Position numbers and translations under genes: made by a program
The notes under the pieces: model-generated
What the model saw: the letters and a program-made list of their open reading frames with translations, nothing else
Told to the model about the DNA's origin: nothing
The model's database searches: none
Shown: positions 37,051 to 46,311 of the stretch, piece by piece
Numbering within the stretch: the stretch's first letter is position 1
Layout of the letters: every line of letters starts with the position of its first letter
Assembly: GCA_028277795.1 (NCBI GenBank)
Contig: JANQFP010000158.1
Location: 1 to 54,130, forward strand
Direction: 5' to 3'
Length of the DNA: 54,130 nucleotides
Source: Rhodospirillales bacterium
GTDB lineage: Bacteria > Pseudomonadota > Alphaproteobacteria > Rhodospirillales > JANQFP01

Positions 37051-38392
37051 CTTGCTTCCGATCGCCCTGGCGGTCGCTCTCGTGTGGGCGGGCAGCGGGC
37101 CACCGGCTTCGGCCGCCGGTCGTCCGTCGTTCCTTCGCGACGCCGAGATCGAGAACACCATCCGCACCTACGCCCACCCCTTGTTCCGGGCGGCCGGCCT
37201 CGACCCCTCGGCTGTTGATATCTACATTGTCAACGACAAGGGTCTCAATGCCTTCGTAGCCGGGGGGCAGAAACTGTTCATCAACAGTGGCCTGCTCACC
37301 CAGGCCGCAGACGTGGGCGAGGTGATCGGGGTGATCGCCCACGAAGCCGGCCACATCGCCGGCGGTCACCTGTCCCGCACCCATGACGCCCTGGCCAAAA
37401 GCTCGGCCCAGAACATCATCGCCATGGTCATCGGCGGCGCTGCCGCCCTCGCCACCGGCCGTGGTGACGTGGGGGCCGTGGTGGCGGCCGGCGCCGGCCA
37501 GACGGGCCTGCGCAACTTTCTCGCCTACAGCCGCACCCAGGAGGCCTCGGCCGACCAGGCGGCACTGAGGATCCTCGACGCCACGGGCCAGTCTTCGCGT
37601 GGGTTGTTGAACTTCATGGAGCGCATGAGCGGCCAGGAGCTGCTCAGTCCCAAGCGCCAGGACCCCTACCTCAGGACCCATCCGCTGACCCGCGACCGCA
37701 TCATCACCCTGCGCAATCACGTGGAGACATCGGAGCACGCGGACTCGCTGCCGCCGGCGGCATTGCAGTTGATGCACGACCGGGTGCGGGCCAAGCTTTT
37801 CGCCTTCCTGTCGCTGCCGCGGGAGACCTTCCGTCGGTATCCGGAAGACGATGCCAGTGTCGCCGCCCGCTATGCCCGGGCCATCGCCTATTACCGCCGC
37901 CCCGATCTGGCCAAGGCGTTGCCCTTGATCGACGGCCTGATCGCCGAGGACCCCGACGATCCCTACTTCCACGAGTTGAAGGGACAGATGCTGTTCGAGA
38001 ACGCGCGGCCCCGTGAGGCCCTGGTGGCCTACGAGGCGGCGGCCCGGCTGCTGCCCCAGTCGCCCCTGATCCTGCGCGATCTGGGGCGTGTCCAGCTCGC
38101 CCTGGAGGACCCGTCGCTCCTCGAGCCGGCCATCACCAACCTGCGTGTCGCCCTCATGCGCGAACCCGAATCGGCGTTCACATGGCGGCAACTGGCCATC
38201 GCCTACGGCCGCAACGGACAGATGGCCGAAAGCTACCTCGCCCTGGCCGAGGAGGCCCTGTTGCTCGGCCGCAAGGGCGATGCCCTGTACCACGCGACCC
38301 GCGCCGAGAAGGACCTGGTGCCGGGCTCTCCGGGCTGGCTCAAGGCCCGCGACATCCAGCAGGCGTCGGGCCGGAAACAGCCCGGCGAATGA
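37031..38392 (+). CDS. M48 family periplasmic metalloprotease with TPR (BepA-like)
   Basis: A 453-residue secreted zinc protease resembling BepA/YfgC, which checks outer-membrane protein assembly. Signal peptide at 1-29 (LLPIALAVALVWAGSG). The zinc site is HEAGH in VIGVIAHEAGHIAGGH, with the third ligand Glu in EASADQAALR. The C-terminal half (from about 280) is helical TPR-type repeats ending in GRKQPGE. It shares a 20-bp overlap of start regions with the divergent GGT homologue and its stop overlaps the ATG of the next gene (ATGA). Confidence 0.92.
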   Translation: MALLKRTLLPIALAVALVWAGSGPPASAAGRPSFLRDAEIENTIRTYAHPLFRAAGLDPSAVDIYIVNDKGLNAFVAGGQKLFINSGLLTQAADVGEVIGVIAHEAGHIAGGHLSRTHDALAKSSAQNIIAMVIGGAAALATGRGDVGAVVAAGAGQTGLRNFLAYSRTQEASADQAALRILDATGQSSRGLLNFMERMSGQELLSPKRQDPYLRTHPLTRDRIITLRNHVETSEHADSLPPAALQLMHDRVRAKLFAFLSLPRETFRRYPEDDASVAARYARAIAYYRRPDLAKALPLIDGLIAEDPDDPYFHELKGQMLFENARPREALVAYEAAARLLPQSPLILRDLGRVQLALEDPSLLEPAITNLRVALMREPESAFTWRQLAIAYGRNGQMAESYLALAEEALLLGRKGDALYHATRAEKDLVPGSPGWLKARDIQQASGRKQPGE

Positions 38393-39105
38393 GTATCCGC
38401 AAGGCGGCGTGGCTGCTCGCCGTCGCCGGCTGCGCCGTTCCCGTGGTCGCCGTCACGCCCGAGGGGCGCCTCCCGGTCCTCGGTCCCGAACCCGGGTTTT
38501 CGCTCCAGGCGCCGCCGCCCGGCTGGGTGATGCGGGGCGATGCCGCCGCGCGGCTGGTGGTGGTCGAGGAACGGGGGGTCCCGGCGCTGCGCATCGGCGG
38601 CGGCCCGGACACGGTGTTGGCCATCCGGCGCACGCAGGCGACGCTCCTGGCCACCCCCTATCTGAGCTGGGCCTGGAAGGTTCAGGCTCAGGACACCGGG
38701 CCCCATCCGGTGCGCCTGGTGGTCGGTTTCCGCGGCGGCCGGCCGGGTGGTGACGATGGCGGGTTCACTCTGTTGCCCCCGGTTCTGCCCGACCACGACC
38801 GGGTCCTGGCCATCGCCTGGGGGGATTCCGCCCTGCGCCGGGGTCACCTCGACCGGGCATCCCCGGAGCCGCGCGTTGCGGCCGACCCGTTCTCGGCGCC
38901 GCCGGTGGTCTACACCCAGCGTGGCGGCCGCGAGAACGCCGACGGCTGGTGGCTCGAGACCGTGGACCTGGCGGACCTGTATGCCCGGGCCTGGCCTGCG
39001 GACGAGGTGGCGGCGGTGGAGGTGGTGTTCGTCGGACTGGAGGGCGCCGCCGGATCGCCGTCGGATCCGGTGGCCCGCCTGGCCGGCGTGCTGCTGTCCC
39101 GTTGA
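38389..39105 (+). CDS. DUF3047 family secreted protein
   Basis: A 238-residue protein of the DUF3047 family. Signal peptide (IRKAAWLLAVAGCAVPVVA). The body contains the typical LSWAWKV, LVVGFRGG, LAIAWGD and the C-terminal FVGLEGAAGSPSDP. The family is envelope-associated and not characterised. ATGA overlap with the BepA-like protease suggests translational coupling and a shared job in the envelope. Confidence 0.8.
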   Translation: MSIRKAAWLLAVAGCAVPVVAVTPEGRLPVLGPEPGFSLQAPPPGWVMRGDAAARLVVVEERGVPALRIGGGPDTVLAIRRTQATLLATPYLSWAWKVQAQDTGPHPVRLVVGFRGGRPGGDDGGFTLLPPVLPDHDRVLAIAWGDSALRRGHLDRASPEPRVAADPFSAPPVVYTQRGGRENADGWWLETVDLADLYARAWPADEVAAVEVVFVGLEGAAGSPSDPVARLAGVLLSR

Positions 39106-39222
39106 ACCCGATCACACCAGCGTGATGTCTGAGCAACGGCGTCGCGCGCGCTTGTTCCCCGTGGATGCATGACGCAAGATGGCGCCGATCCGCAATCACC
39201 TGGACATCCGGAAAGCCGCCTC

Positions 39223-39987
39223 ATGACCCTCACCGCCGCCCTGCGGTCTCTCATCGCCGTTCCCGTGTTGGCATTGTCCGTGGCAACGGCCGCCGCCGAG
39301 TCGTCCCTGACGCCAGATCAGAAGAGCGAGATCGAACAGGTGGTACGGGAGATCCTGCGCGAGAACCCGGAGATCCTGGTGGACGCCATCCGCGCCCTGA
39401 GGGCCCGGGAGGCGGCGGCCCGGCAGGAACGCACGCGGGCCGCCCTGGTGGCGCTGCGCGGCGACCTGGAGAACGACCCGACATCCCCGGTCGCCGGCAA
39501 TCCCGACGGCGACGTGACCATCGTGGAGTTCTTCGACTACCGCTGCGGGTTCTGCAAGCAAGTGCTCCCCGGCCTGCAGCGGCTGATCGAGACCGACGGC
39601 AACATCCGCTACGTCCTCAAGGAGCTCCCCATCCTCGGCCCCGATTCCCTGATGGCGGCGCGGGCCGCCTTGGCGGTCTGGCGCTTGCGGCCGGACGCCT
39701 ATTTCGGCTACCACGCCGCCCTGATGGGGACCCGGGGCACCCTCACCGAAGACAAGGTCCTGCGTCTGGCTGCGGACGCCGGCCTGGAGGTGGCCAAGGT
39801 GCGTGAAGAAATGGCGGCTCCGGAGATCCTCGAGGCCCTGGAACGCAATCAGGCCCTGGCCCAAGCTCTCAACATTTCCGGCACGCCGGCCTTCGTGGTG
39901 GGCGGGGCGCTCATCCCCCGCGCGATCAGCATGGAGGTCATGCAGAACCTGGTGGCCGAGGCGCGGCGGGACCCCGGCAAGGGCTGA
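39223..39987 (+). CDS. DsbA family thiol:disulfide protein
   Basis: A 254-residue secreted thioredoxin-fold protein. Signal peptide to about residue 25 (SLIAVPVLALSVATAAAE), a helical dimerisation-type stretch (SEIEQVVREILRENPEIL), and the active site CGFC in FFDYRCGFCKQVLPG, with cis-Pro in NISGTPAFVVGG. This layout is that of DsbA/ScsC/Com1-like proteins; oxidase or isomerase activity is not decided by sequence. ATG 39223 has GGAAAG upstream. Confidence 0.9.
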   Translation: MTLTAALRSLIAVPVLALSVATAAAESSLTPDQKSEIEQVVREILRENPEILVDAIRALRAREAAARQERTRAALVALRGDLENDPTSPVAGNPDGDVTIVEFFDYRCGFCKQVLPGLQRLIETDGNIRYVLKELPILGPDSLMAARAALAVWRLRPDAYFGYHAALMGTRGTLTEDKVLRLAADAGLEVAKVREEMAAPEILEALERNQALAQALNISGTPAFVVGGALIPRAISMEVMQNLVAEARRDPGKG

Positions 39988-40100
39988 CCGATTCGCCGCT
40001 GGGGCCATGGGGCGGATGTGCTAAGGTCCAATCCTGCCCCGAAGGTCCGACCCGAAGGGGGGGCAACGGGCGAACGGGAATCCAACGGGAGCATCAGTCT

Positions 40101-40646
40101 TTGACCAACGATCAGAACCATTTACGAAAACGCGCGTGTACCATCGACACGCTTGAGGAGTTCTTCGCGCACGCCTATGCCCTCGAGCTCGAGGCGGCGG
40201 AGCGCTACGAGGAGCTCGCCCACTCCATGGAGGTCCACAACAACCTGGAGGTGGCGGAGGTCTTCCACAAGCTGGCCGACTCCGGCCAAAAACATGCCAA
40301 GCAGGTTTTGCAGCGGGCCGGCGGACGGGAACTGCCGGAGATCGCGCCGTGGGACTTCAAGTGGGACCGCAGCGAGGCGCCGGAGACCGCGGCGGCGGAC
40401 GGAGTCCACTACCTGATGACGCCGTACCACGCCCTCGACCTGGCCCGCGCCTCCGAGGTGCATGCCCGGGACTTCTACGCCACCGTGGCGGAATGCACCG
40501 ACGACCCCAAGGTGCGCGAGTTGGCCGGCGAGTTCGCCGAGGAGGAGGCCGGGCACGTGGACCTGGTCAACGCCTGGATCGCCAAGTACCCGGAGCCACA
40601 GGAAGGCTGGGACGAGGATCCCGACCCGCCCCACCTTCCCGAGTAG
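40101..40646 (+). CDS. Rubrerythrin-like ferritin-family protein
   Basis: A 181-residue four-helix protein. Helix A has LELEAAERYEEL, helix C SEVHARDFY and helix D AEEEAGHVDL (E-x-x-H). In helix B the usual E-x-x-H is G-Q-K-H (ADSGQKHAKQV), so one expected iron ligand is missing. No rubredoxin cysteines. The start is TTG 40101, because no ATG precedes the conserved part. The role (peroxide defence or iron handling) is inferred only from the family. Confidence 0.78.
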   Translation: MTNDQNHLRKRACTIDTLEEFFAHAYALELEAAERYEELAHSMEVHNNLEVAEVFHKLADSGQKHAKQVLQRAGGRELPEIAPWDFKWDRSEAPETAAADGVHYLMTPYHALDLARASEVHARDFYATVAECTDDPKVRELAGEFAEEEAGHVDLVNAWIAKYPEPQEGWDEDPDPPHLPE

Positions 40647-40672
40647 CGCGCCGGAAAGCCGGCGCGGCGGTG

Positions 40673-41389
40673 TTACTGCGTCACCGGCAACAGGGAAAAG
40701 CGGAAGCCGTCGACGCCTTCCACCAGGAGCAGAAGCTGCTTGCGTCCGGCCTGCTTGGCTTCCTGGTACATGGCCATCATCTGCCGGGGATGCCAGACGT
40801 CCTCCTGGTTGACCTGACGGATGATCTCACCGCGCCGCAGGTCGGTGCCGGTGGCCTTGGCGGTGTCCAGCAGGGTCACCACCAGGCCGGTGGACCCCCA
40901 GCGGAGCTGGAAACGCTCCCTGACCTTGGGCGTGATCGCCGCCACGGTCAGGCCGACCTCGGGGATGCTGGAGAAGGCGCCCTTGCTGACCCGCCATGAC
41001 TCGGGCCATGAGCCGGTGGTCAGCTCGAAGGTGGTCTTCTTGCCCTGGCGCAGGACCGTCACCGGCACGTTCTTGCCGGAGCTAAGTTTGCCGACCACCT
41101 GAAGCAGTTTCTCGAAGGTCTCGATGTCCTCGCCGGCCAGCTCGATGATCAGGTCGCCCCGCCGCAGCCCGGCCTGACCGGACGGACCTTCGAGGGCGAT
41201 GTCGCGGACCAGCACGCCCTGGACCCGCGGCAGGCCGAGGGCCTGGGCCACGACCTCGTTCACGCCCTGGACCTGCATGCCGATGAACGCCTGATCGGCG
41301 GCGCCCACCGGCACCACCGGCGGCGCCGCGAGGAAGACAGCCACCGCCGCGGCGATTCGCAGCGAACGGTTTGTTCCGAAAGACATCAT
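40673..41389 (-). CDS. Secreted two-PDZ-domain protein
   Basis: A 238-residue periplasmic protein with a signal peptide (LRIAAAVAVFLAAPPVVPV), a first PDZ domain with the GVLVRDIALEGPSGQAGLRRGD loop shape and a second, weaker PDZ (GLVVTLLDTAKATGTDLRRGE). No protease domain. Such PDZ-only proteins act as adaptors. The translation start may be either of two adjacent ATGs. Palindromic repeats lie just upstream. Confidence 0.8.
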   Translation of the reverse strand: MMSFGTNRSLRIAAAVAVFLAAPPVVPVGAADQAFIGMQVQGVNEVVAQALGLPRVQGVLVRDIALEGPSGQAGLRRGDLIIELAGEDIETFEKLLQVVGKLSSGKNVPVTVLRQGKKTTFELTTGSWPESWRVSKGAFSSIPEVGLTVAAITPKVRERFQLRWGSTGLVVTLLDTAKATGTDLRRGEIIRQVNQEDVWHPRQMMAMYQEAKQAGRKQLLLLVEGVDGFRFSLLPVTQ

Positions 41390-41415
41390 GCCCCGATCAG
41401 CAACCAGCCGAGATA

Positions 41416-41468
41416 CTAGAGCAATATCTGATCAAACGGAATCGTTTGATCGGATTCACTTGCTCTAG
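41416..41468. repeat. Palindromic element 1
   Basis: CTAGAGCAA at 41416-41424 pairs with TTGCTCTAG at 41460-41468; an inner pair GATCAAACG (41430-41438) and CGTTTGATC (41443-41451) closes a second stem with a GAAT loop. The design, A/T-richer than the surroundings, is REP-like, and I know similar elements from other alphaproteobacterial genomes. Confidence 0.85.
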
Positions 41469-41479
41469 AAATCAACAAG

Positions 41480-41533
41480 TTAGAGCACGACCGTTCGATC
41501 AAATCGGGTCGATTTGATCGAACCGTGCTCTAA
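41480..41533. repeat. Palindromic element 2
   Basis: TTAGAGCACG (41480-41489) pairs with CGTGCTCTAA (41524-41533), and inside it the 14-bp arms GTTCGATCAAATCG (41493-41506) and CGATTTGATCGAAC (41510-41523) are perfectly inverted. Only a 3-bp loop. Same core logic (TAGAGCA ends, GATCAAA inside) as element 1, 12 bp away. It may also serve as terminator for the EipB-like gene, which ends at 41590. Confidence 0.85.
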
Positions 41534-41589
41534 TCGCACGGGGGCGGACGAGACAACGGCCTACCGGTTGGCCCCCGTGCGGGATGATC

Positions 41590-42390
41590 TCAGCACACCG
41601 GCCGCGCCAGCGCCGTGACCGTCTCCAATTCCAGGATCACCGCGAACTCGTTGAAGTCGAGGACCAGCCGGGACACGACGCCGTTGTCCAGTTGAACGGC
41701 CTCCATCTCGTACTGGGGGGCCGAGGCCGCGCTGTCCACGGGGTAGAAGGCCAGGCGCATGGTCCACCGGGGGCGGTTCGTCAGGCTGTCCGGGTCGTCG
41801 CCTTCAACGTCCGGGCGGCGGCGCGGTCCGATGAAGGCCACCACCTTCTGCGGGCCCTCGCCGTCGATTCCGTCGAACACCGTGCTCGGGACCTGCCGCG
41901 ACCCGGCGACGGCGTGATCGATCAGCGACGTGGTGTGGCCGACGGGGAACAGGGTCCCTTCCGGAAGGGGCAGGGTCCGTGCGGCGGGGGACTTGAAGAC
42001 CGCCTCGCCGGCCTGGCCGGCGCGCGCCCGGCCGCGGGTGTCGCCACGATCCCCACCCAGACGGTGGCGCGAAACGAATCGGTAGGTGGTTCCGTCGGCC
42101 GATTCCCAGCCCGCGTAGTGCATCTCTTGTTCGAAAGCGCCGTTGGCCGAATCGACCACCAGGGACAAGGTCTCGGCGATGGTCCAGCCGTCGCAGGTCT
42201 GTTCCAGGGCGAAGTGCATGTTGCCGCGGGCATCCAGGATGCCGCTTCCCGACCGGGTCGTGCTCAGCTTGAGGGAATAGAGCGCCCGATGGGGGACCAG
42301 CTCGGCGGCGGACGCGGGGCCGGCCGCGGCAGCCACGGCGATTGCTGCGACCAGCCCGGCGGCGTGGTGGCGCGGCCTCGATCGCGTCAT
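41590..42390 (-). CDS. EipB-like envelope integrity protein (DUF1849)
   Basis: A 266-residue secreted protein. Signal peptide to about residue 28 (LVAAIAVAAAAGPASA). It has EQTCDGW and a final PVC, two cysteines that in the Brucella EipB family form a conserved disulfide linking the ends of a beta-barrel-like fold. EipB is needed for envelope integrity. It stands between the tetraheme cytochrome (same strand, upstream) and the palindromic repeats. Confidence 0.85.
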   Translation of the reverse strand: MTRSRPRHHAAGLVAAIAVAAAAGPASAAELVPHRALYSLKLSTTRSGSGILDARGNMHFALEQTCDGWTIAETLSLVVDSANGAFEQEMHYAGWESADGTTYRFVSRHRLGGDRGDTRGRARAGQAGEAVFKSPAARTLPLPEGTLFPVGHTTSLIDHAVAGSRQVPSTVFDGIDGEGPQKVVAFIGPRRRPDVEGDDPDSLTNRPRWTMRLAFYPVDSAASAPQYEMEAVQLDNGVVSRLVLDFNEFAVILELETVTALARPVC

Positions 42391-42446
42391 GCCCCTAAGA
42401 GCCCGACTCGGCCCATCAAAGGCGTTCGATCCGAGCCCCCGCGCGG

Positions 42447-43841
42447 CTACTTGCGGTCGGGCAGGGTCTGGATATAGGCCAGGACGTTGACCAGCGTCGG
42501 AATCTCCAGCACCCGCAGGGCCGGCATGTTCTCGGCCGGATGGCCGTGAAGGATCTTATGCAGGGATACCCACGGGTTGTCGCGGGCGATGCGGCCCAGC
42601 GGCGGCATGGTCAGGATCTTCAGGCCGTCCAGGCCGTGGCAACTGGCGCAGATGGTCTTGTAGAAGACGTCGTGCCGGGCCGCGTTGCCTTTCGCCTTGC
42701 GGCTCTCGGCGTCGATGTGCTGGTCCACATCCATCTGGCCGTGGCTGACGAAGTTGGCCAGGTCCAGAAGGTCGTGGTTGTCCAGGACGTCCCCGTACTG
42801 GTGGGTGTCGTCCAGGAGCACGGCGAGGATGCGGCTGGCGTCCGCCCCGGCCATGGCGTCGATGCCCTTGATGCCGGTGTAATGGCGGCTTCCCTTGCCG
42901 TAGTTGCCGGAGCTCCCCTTGTAGTCCCAGCCGTGGCATTCCTTGCAGCGCCAGTTGTGGCGCGGATCACGCGCGTACTTGGCGGACCTCGGGTAGGCGG
43001 GGTGGGACTTCACCGGCGGCGGCTGCATGGTCTCCTTGTACCAGTTGTCGTAGAGCCGGCCGCCTCGGACGATGGACAGCTCCTTCTCCTCGGCGGGGAG
43101 GCTCTGGACGTAAGCCAGGATGTCGACCAGGTCCTGGATGGGGAACACGCGCAGCGCCGGCATGGTCTCATTTGGGTGCCCGTTGAGCATCTTGTGCAGC
43201 GACGCCCACGGGTTCTCCCGGGTGATCGTGCCCAGAGGCGGCATGGTCCGGACCTTGTGGCCCTCCAGACCGTGGCAGTTGGCGCAGATCACCTTGTAGT
43301 AGGTGGCCCGGCGCAGCGGGTCGCCCTTGGCCTTTCGGGTCTTGCTGTCGATGTACTGGTCCATGTCGACCTGGCCGCGGCTGATGAAGGCGGCCAGGTC
43401 CTCGAAGTCCTTGTCCGCCATCAGGCCGGCGTAGGCGTGGGTGTCGTCCTTGAGCACGGCGACGATGGCCGCAGGGTCCGCGCCCGCCATGCCCCTGATC
43501 CCCTTGATCCCCGTGAAATGGGGGCTGCCCGGTCCGTAGGCGCCGTCCTTGCCCTTGTAGTCCCAGCCGTGGCATTCGATGCACCGCCAGTTGGATTGCG
43601 GGTCCGAGGCGAACCGGGCCGAAGACGGATAGGCCGGATGGGAGGCTTCGGGCGTCGGCTCCTTGGTTTCCAGATGCCAGTCGTCGTACAGGCGCCCGCC
43701 GTGCACGATGGCGGTCTCGATCTCGTCGGCATGGGCCGGGGCCGTAACTGGCGGCATCCACGCGGCCAATCCGACGGCGACCACCGCGGCCGCAAGTCCT
43801 GGAACCCCCTTGACGCGTCGGGACGGGATTGGATCGAACAT
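42447..43841 (-). CDS. Duplicated tetraheme c-type cytochrome
   Basis: A 464-residue secreted cytochrome. Signal peptide ends near TAPAHADE. It is made of two about 215-residue repeats, each with two haem c sites: CIECH and CANCH in the first, CKECH and CASCH in the second, so four haems. Each repeat also starts with HGGRLYDDW/VRGGRLYDNW and shares SHPAYP, HTGIKGI-type and GHPxExMPALRV motifs. Such proteins occur in sulfur-oxidising and metal-using bacteria, but I cannot name a partner. ATG 43841 is the first start with a signal peptide; the frame is open without a stop up to 44804 (see next entry). Confidence 0.85.
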   Translation of the reverse strand: MFDPIPSRRVKGVPGLAAAVVAVGLAAWMPPVTAPAHADEIETAIVHGGRLYDDWHLETKEPTPEASHPAYPSSARFASDPQSNWRCIECHGWDYKGKDGAYGPGSPHFTGIKGIRGMAGADPAAIVAVLKDDTHAYAGLMADKDFEDLAAFISRGQVDMDQYIDSKTRKAKGDPLRRATYYKVICANCHGLEGHKVRTMPPLGTITRENPWASLHKMLNGHPNETMPALRVFPIQDLVDILAYVQSLPAEEKELSIVRGGRLYDNWYKETMQPPPVKSHPAYPRSAKYARDPRHNWRCKECHGWDYKGSSGNYGKGSRHYTGIKGIDAMAGADASRILAVLLDDTHQYGDVLDNHDLLDLANFVSHGQMDVDQHIDAESRKAKGNAARHDVFYKTICASCHGLDGLKILTMPPLGRIARDNPWVSLHKILHGHPAENMPALRVLEIPTLVNVLAYIQTLPDRK

Positions 43842-44804
43842 GTCGGACCCTTTTTTGTTTGCTTGCGATGGGTTCCCTGACGTCGCCGGCACAAGCCGCC
43901 CGCCAAAAAACCTTCGGCAAAATAGGGATTTCGCCTTGCCGGCGTCAACACAAGGGAGGGTGTCGCGACCGGAAATGCCGCACAATCCCGGGTCGGTCAC
44001 CCAACCTTCGTGCCGGTTGCCGCGGTCGGGAATTCCGAATCCGCTGTCGCGATGGTGCCAGGCCCAGGCACCCTGGACCGCACACAAAACGGCATCCAGG
44101 CCGTCCCCCAATGGATCGGTGATGGCGGCGTCCATGGGCACGTCCGTCAGGCGGGCGCGGACTCCGTAACGGGCCTCCGCCGCGGCGCCACCGATCCTCT
44201 CGATCACTTCGCCCCTCAAGGCGCGGCGCAGAGGGTGGCTATCGGCCTTGCCGCCCTTGTAGGATCGGGCGCCGATGGCCCAACGGGCGACCAGCGCCGG
44301 GTAGGCCTCCACCGCCACGCGGTCAGTCCGGCGCGGCCGCATGGGCAGGACGGCGGCGTCCGAGCGCCAGATCCGCGGCGCCCCTTCGAAGAACATGAAT
44401 CCGACGGGCGGATTGACGACGTTCAAGGGGCTCGCCGCGCGGGCCAGACCATCGATCTCGCGCCTCAAATCCTTGTTGCCTTCGGGACGGGACGCCTTGA
44501 AGTCGACGACCAGGGAGCGGAACCCCTGGCGATCCAGGCGCGCGACGCAGGCCAAATAGTCCTGCCAGGCGGGCGGCCAGCCCACCGCGGTCACGAAGGC
44601 CGCCGGCAGACCGAAGGGGAAGTCCACGGCGGCCAGCCACGGTCCCGGCGACCCCAGCATGGCCTCGAATCCATCGAAGTCGGCCCATTCGTGGATGGCG
44701 TCGATGGCCAGAACGGCGCCGCTAAGCCGTCCCTCGGCGCAGGTGAGGGGCTTGCGGGCGTCGGGCCGGCTGGTGAAATCGATGCCCAGGATGCGCATGG
44801 TCAC
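43842..44804 (-). CDS. DUF429 family protein, frame open into the cytochrome gene
   Basis: About 260 residues show a DUF429 domain: GIDFTSRPDARKPL at the start, AAVDFPFGLPAAF, VVNPPVGFMFFEG, and the usual C-terminal DAVLCAVQGAW...HEGWVTDP. DUF429 is an RNase H-fold family of unknown role. No stop codon follows: the same frame continues across a linker of about 60 residues into the cytochrome start at 43841 and ends at 42447, making a 785-codon ORF. The start is GTG 44804 or ATG 44798. A real fusion, a lost stop or a sequencing error cannot be told apart here. Confidence 0.7.
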
Positions 44805-44877
44805 GCGGGCGCGTCGCTCCTATATAGATCGCAGAGACGCCCGGCGCGCCGCCGCCGACCGTGACGGAGAGCCTACC

Positions 44878-46311
44878 ATGACCGATTCCATCGCCACAGA
44901 CGCCCTGTTCTGGGACCGGGCCGGGCTCGACCGCGCCCGCGTCGACGGCATCGTCGACGACGCGCTCGGCGGTGCCGACGACGGCGAGCTGTTCCTCGAA
45001 TACCGCCAGACAGAAAGCTTGGTCTTCGACGACGGGCGCCTCAAGAGCGCCGGCTTCGACACCGCCCACGGCTTCGGCCTGCGGGCCGTGTTCGGCGAGG
45101 CCACCGGCTACGCCCATGCCTCGGAGTTCGGCGAGGAGGCCCTGCGCCGGGCCGCGGAGGCCGTCAAGGCGGTGCGGACGGGACAAGGCGGCACCTTCAC
45201 CGCGCCGCCGGCCGGCACCAACGTCCGGCTCTACGGCGACGACAACCCCCTGACCGGGATCGCCTTCGACCGCAAGGTCGCGTTGCTGGCCGAGATGGAC
45301 GCCTACGCCCGCAGCCGCGACGAGCGGGTGCGGCAGGTCTCGGTGGCGGCGGCCGGCGAATGGCAGGCAGTGCAGATCGTGCGTCCCGGCGGCGAGCGCG
45401 TCGCTGACGTGCGGCCCCTGGTGCGCCTCAACGTGTCCATCGTCGTCGAGAAGGACGGGCGCATGGAATCGGGGAGCTACGGCACCGGAGGGCGGACCGC
45501 TTTCGAGCAATACATGGAGCCGGCCGTCTGGAAGGAGGCGGTGGACGAGGCCCTGCGCCAGGCCCTGGTCAACCTGGACTCGGTGCCGACGCCGGCCGGC
45601 GAGATGGCGGTGGTGCTGGGGCCGGGCTGGCCCGGAATCCTGCTCCACGAGGCCATCGGGCACGGGCTGGAGGGCGACTTCAACCGCAAGAAGACGTCGG
45701 CCTTCGCCGGCCTCGTCGGTCAGCGGGTGGCGGCACCCGGAGTCACGGTGGTGGACGACGGCACCATCCCCGACCGCCGCGGCTCCCTGACCGTGGACGA
45801 CGAAGGAACGCCGAGCCAACGCACCGTGCTGATCGATGACGGCATCCTCACCGGCTTCATGCAGGACCGCATGAACGGCCGCCTCATGGGCGCCGGCTCC
45901 ACCGGCAACGGGCGCCGCCAGAGCTACGCCCATACCCCCATGCCCCGCATGACCAACACCTACATGCTGGCCGGTCCCCACGACCCGGACGAGATCGTCC
46001 GCTCGGTGGACCACGGGCTCTACGCCACGTCCTTCGGCGGCGGCCAGGTGGACATCACGTCGGGCAAGTTCGTCTTTTCGTGCACCGAGGCGTACCTCAT
46101 CGAGGATGGCCGCCTCGGCCCTCCGGTCAAGGGGGCGACCCTGATCGGCAACGGGCCCGACGTCCTGACCCGGGTGTCCATGACCGGCAACGACATGGCC
46201 CTGGACCCCGGCATCGGCACCTGCGGCAAGGAAGGCCAGGGCGTGCCGGTGGGCGTCGGCCAGCCGACCCTCAAGATCGACAGCCTCACAGTCGGCGGCA
46301 CGGCGGTTTAA
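44878..46311 (+). CDS. tldD: Metalloprotease TldD
   Basis: A 477-residue TldD peptidase subunit. The zinc motif HEAIGHGLEGD (H-E-x-x-x-H) is in the middle, and the C-terminal CTEAYLIEDG and NGPDVLTRV are typical. TldD works with PmbA/TldE on peptides such as modified natural products and antitoxins; no pmbA lies in this window. ATG 44878 follows ACGGAGAG. It ends 4 bp inside the stop of the convergent methyltransferase. Confidence 0.94.
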   Translation: MTDSIATDALFWDRAGLDRARVDGIVDDALGGADDGELFLEYRQTESLVFDDGRLKSAGFDTAHGFGLRAVFGEATGYAHASEFGEEALRRAAEAVKAVRTGQGGTFTAPPAGTNVRLYGDDNPLTGIAFDRKVALLAEMDAYARSRDERVRQVSVAAAGEWQAVQIVRPGGERVADVRPLVRLNVSIVVEKDGRMESGSYGTGGRTAFEQYMEPAVWKEAVDEALRQALVNLDSVPTPAGEMAVVLGPGWPGILLHEAIGHGLEGDFNRKKTSAFAGLVGQRVAAPGVTVVDDGTIPDRRGSLTVDDEGTPSQRTVLIDDGILTGFMQDRMNGRLMGAGSTGNGRRQSYAHTPMPRMTNTYMLAGPHDPDEIVRSVDHGLYATSFGGGQVDITSGKFVFSCTEAYLIEDGRLGPPVKGATLIGNGPDVLTRVSMTGNDMALDPGIGTCGKEGQGVPVGVGQPTLKIDSLTVGGTAV

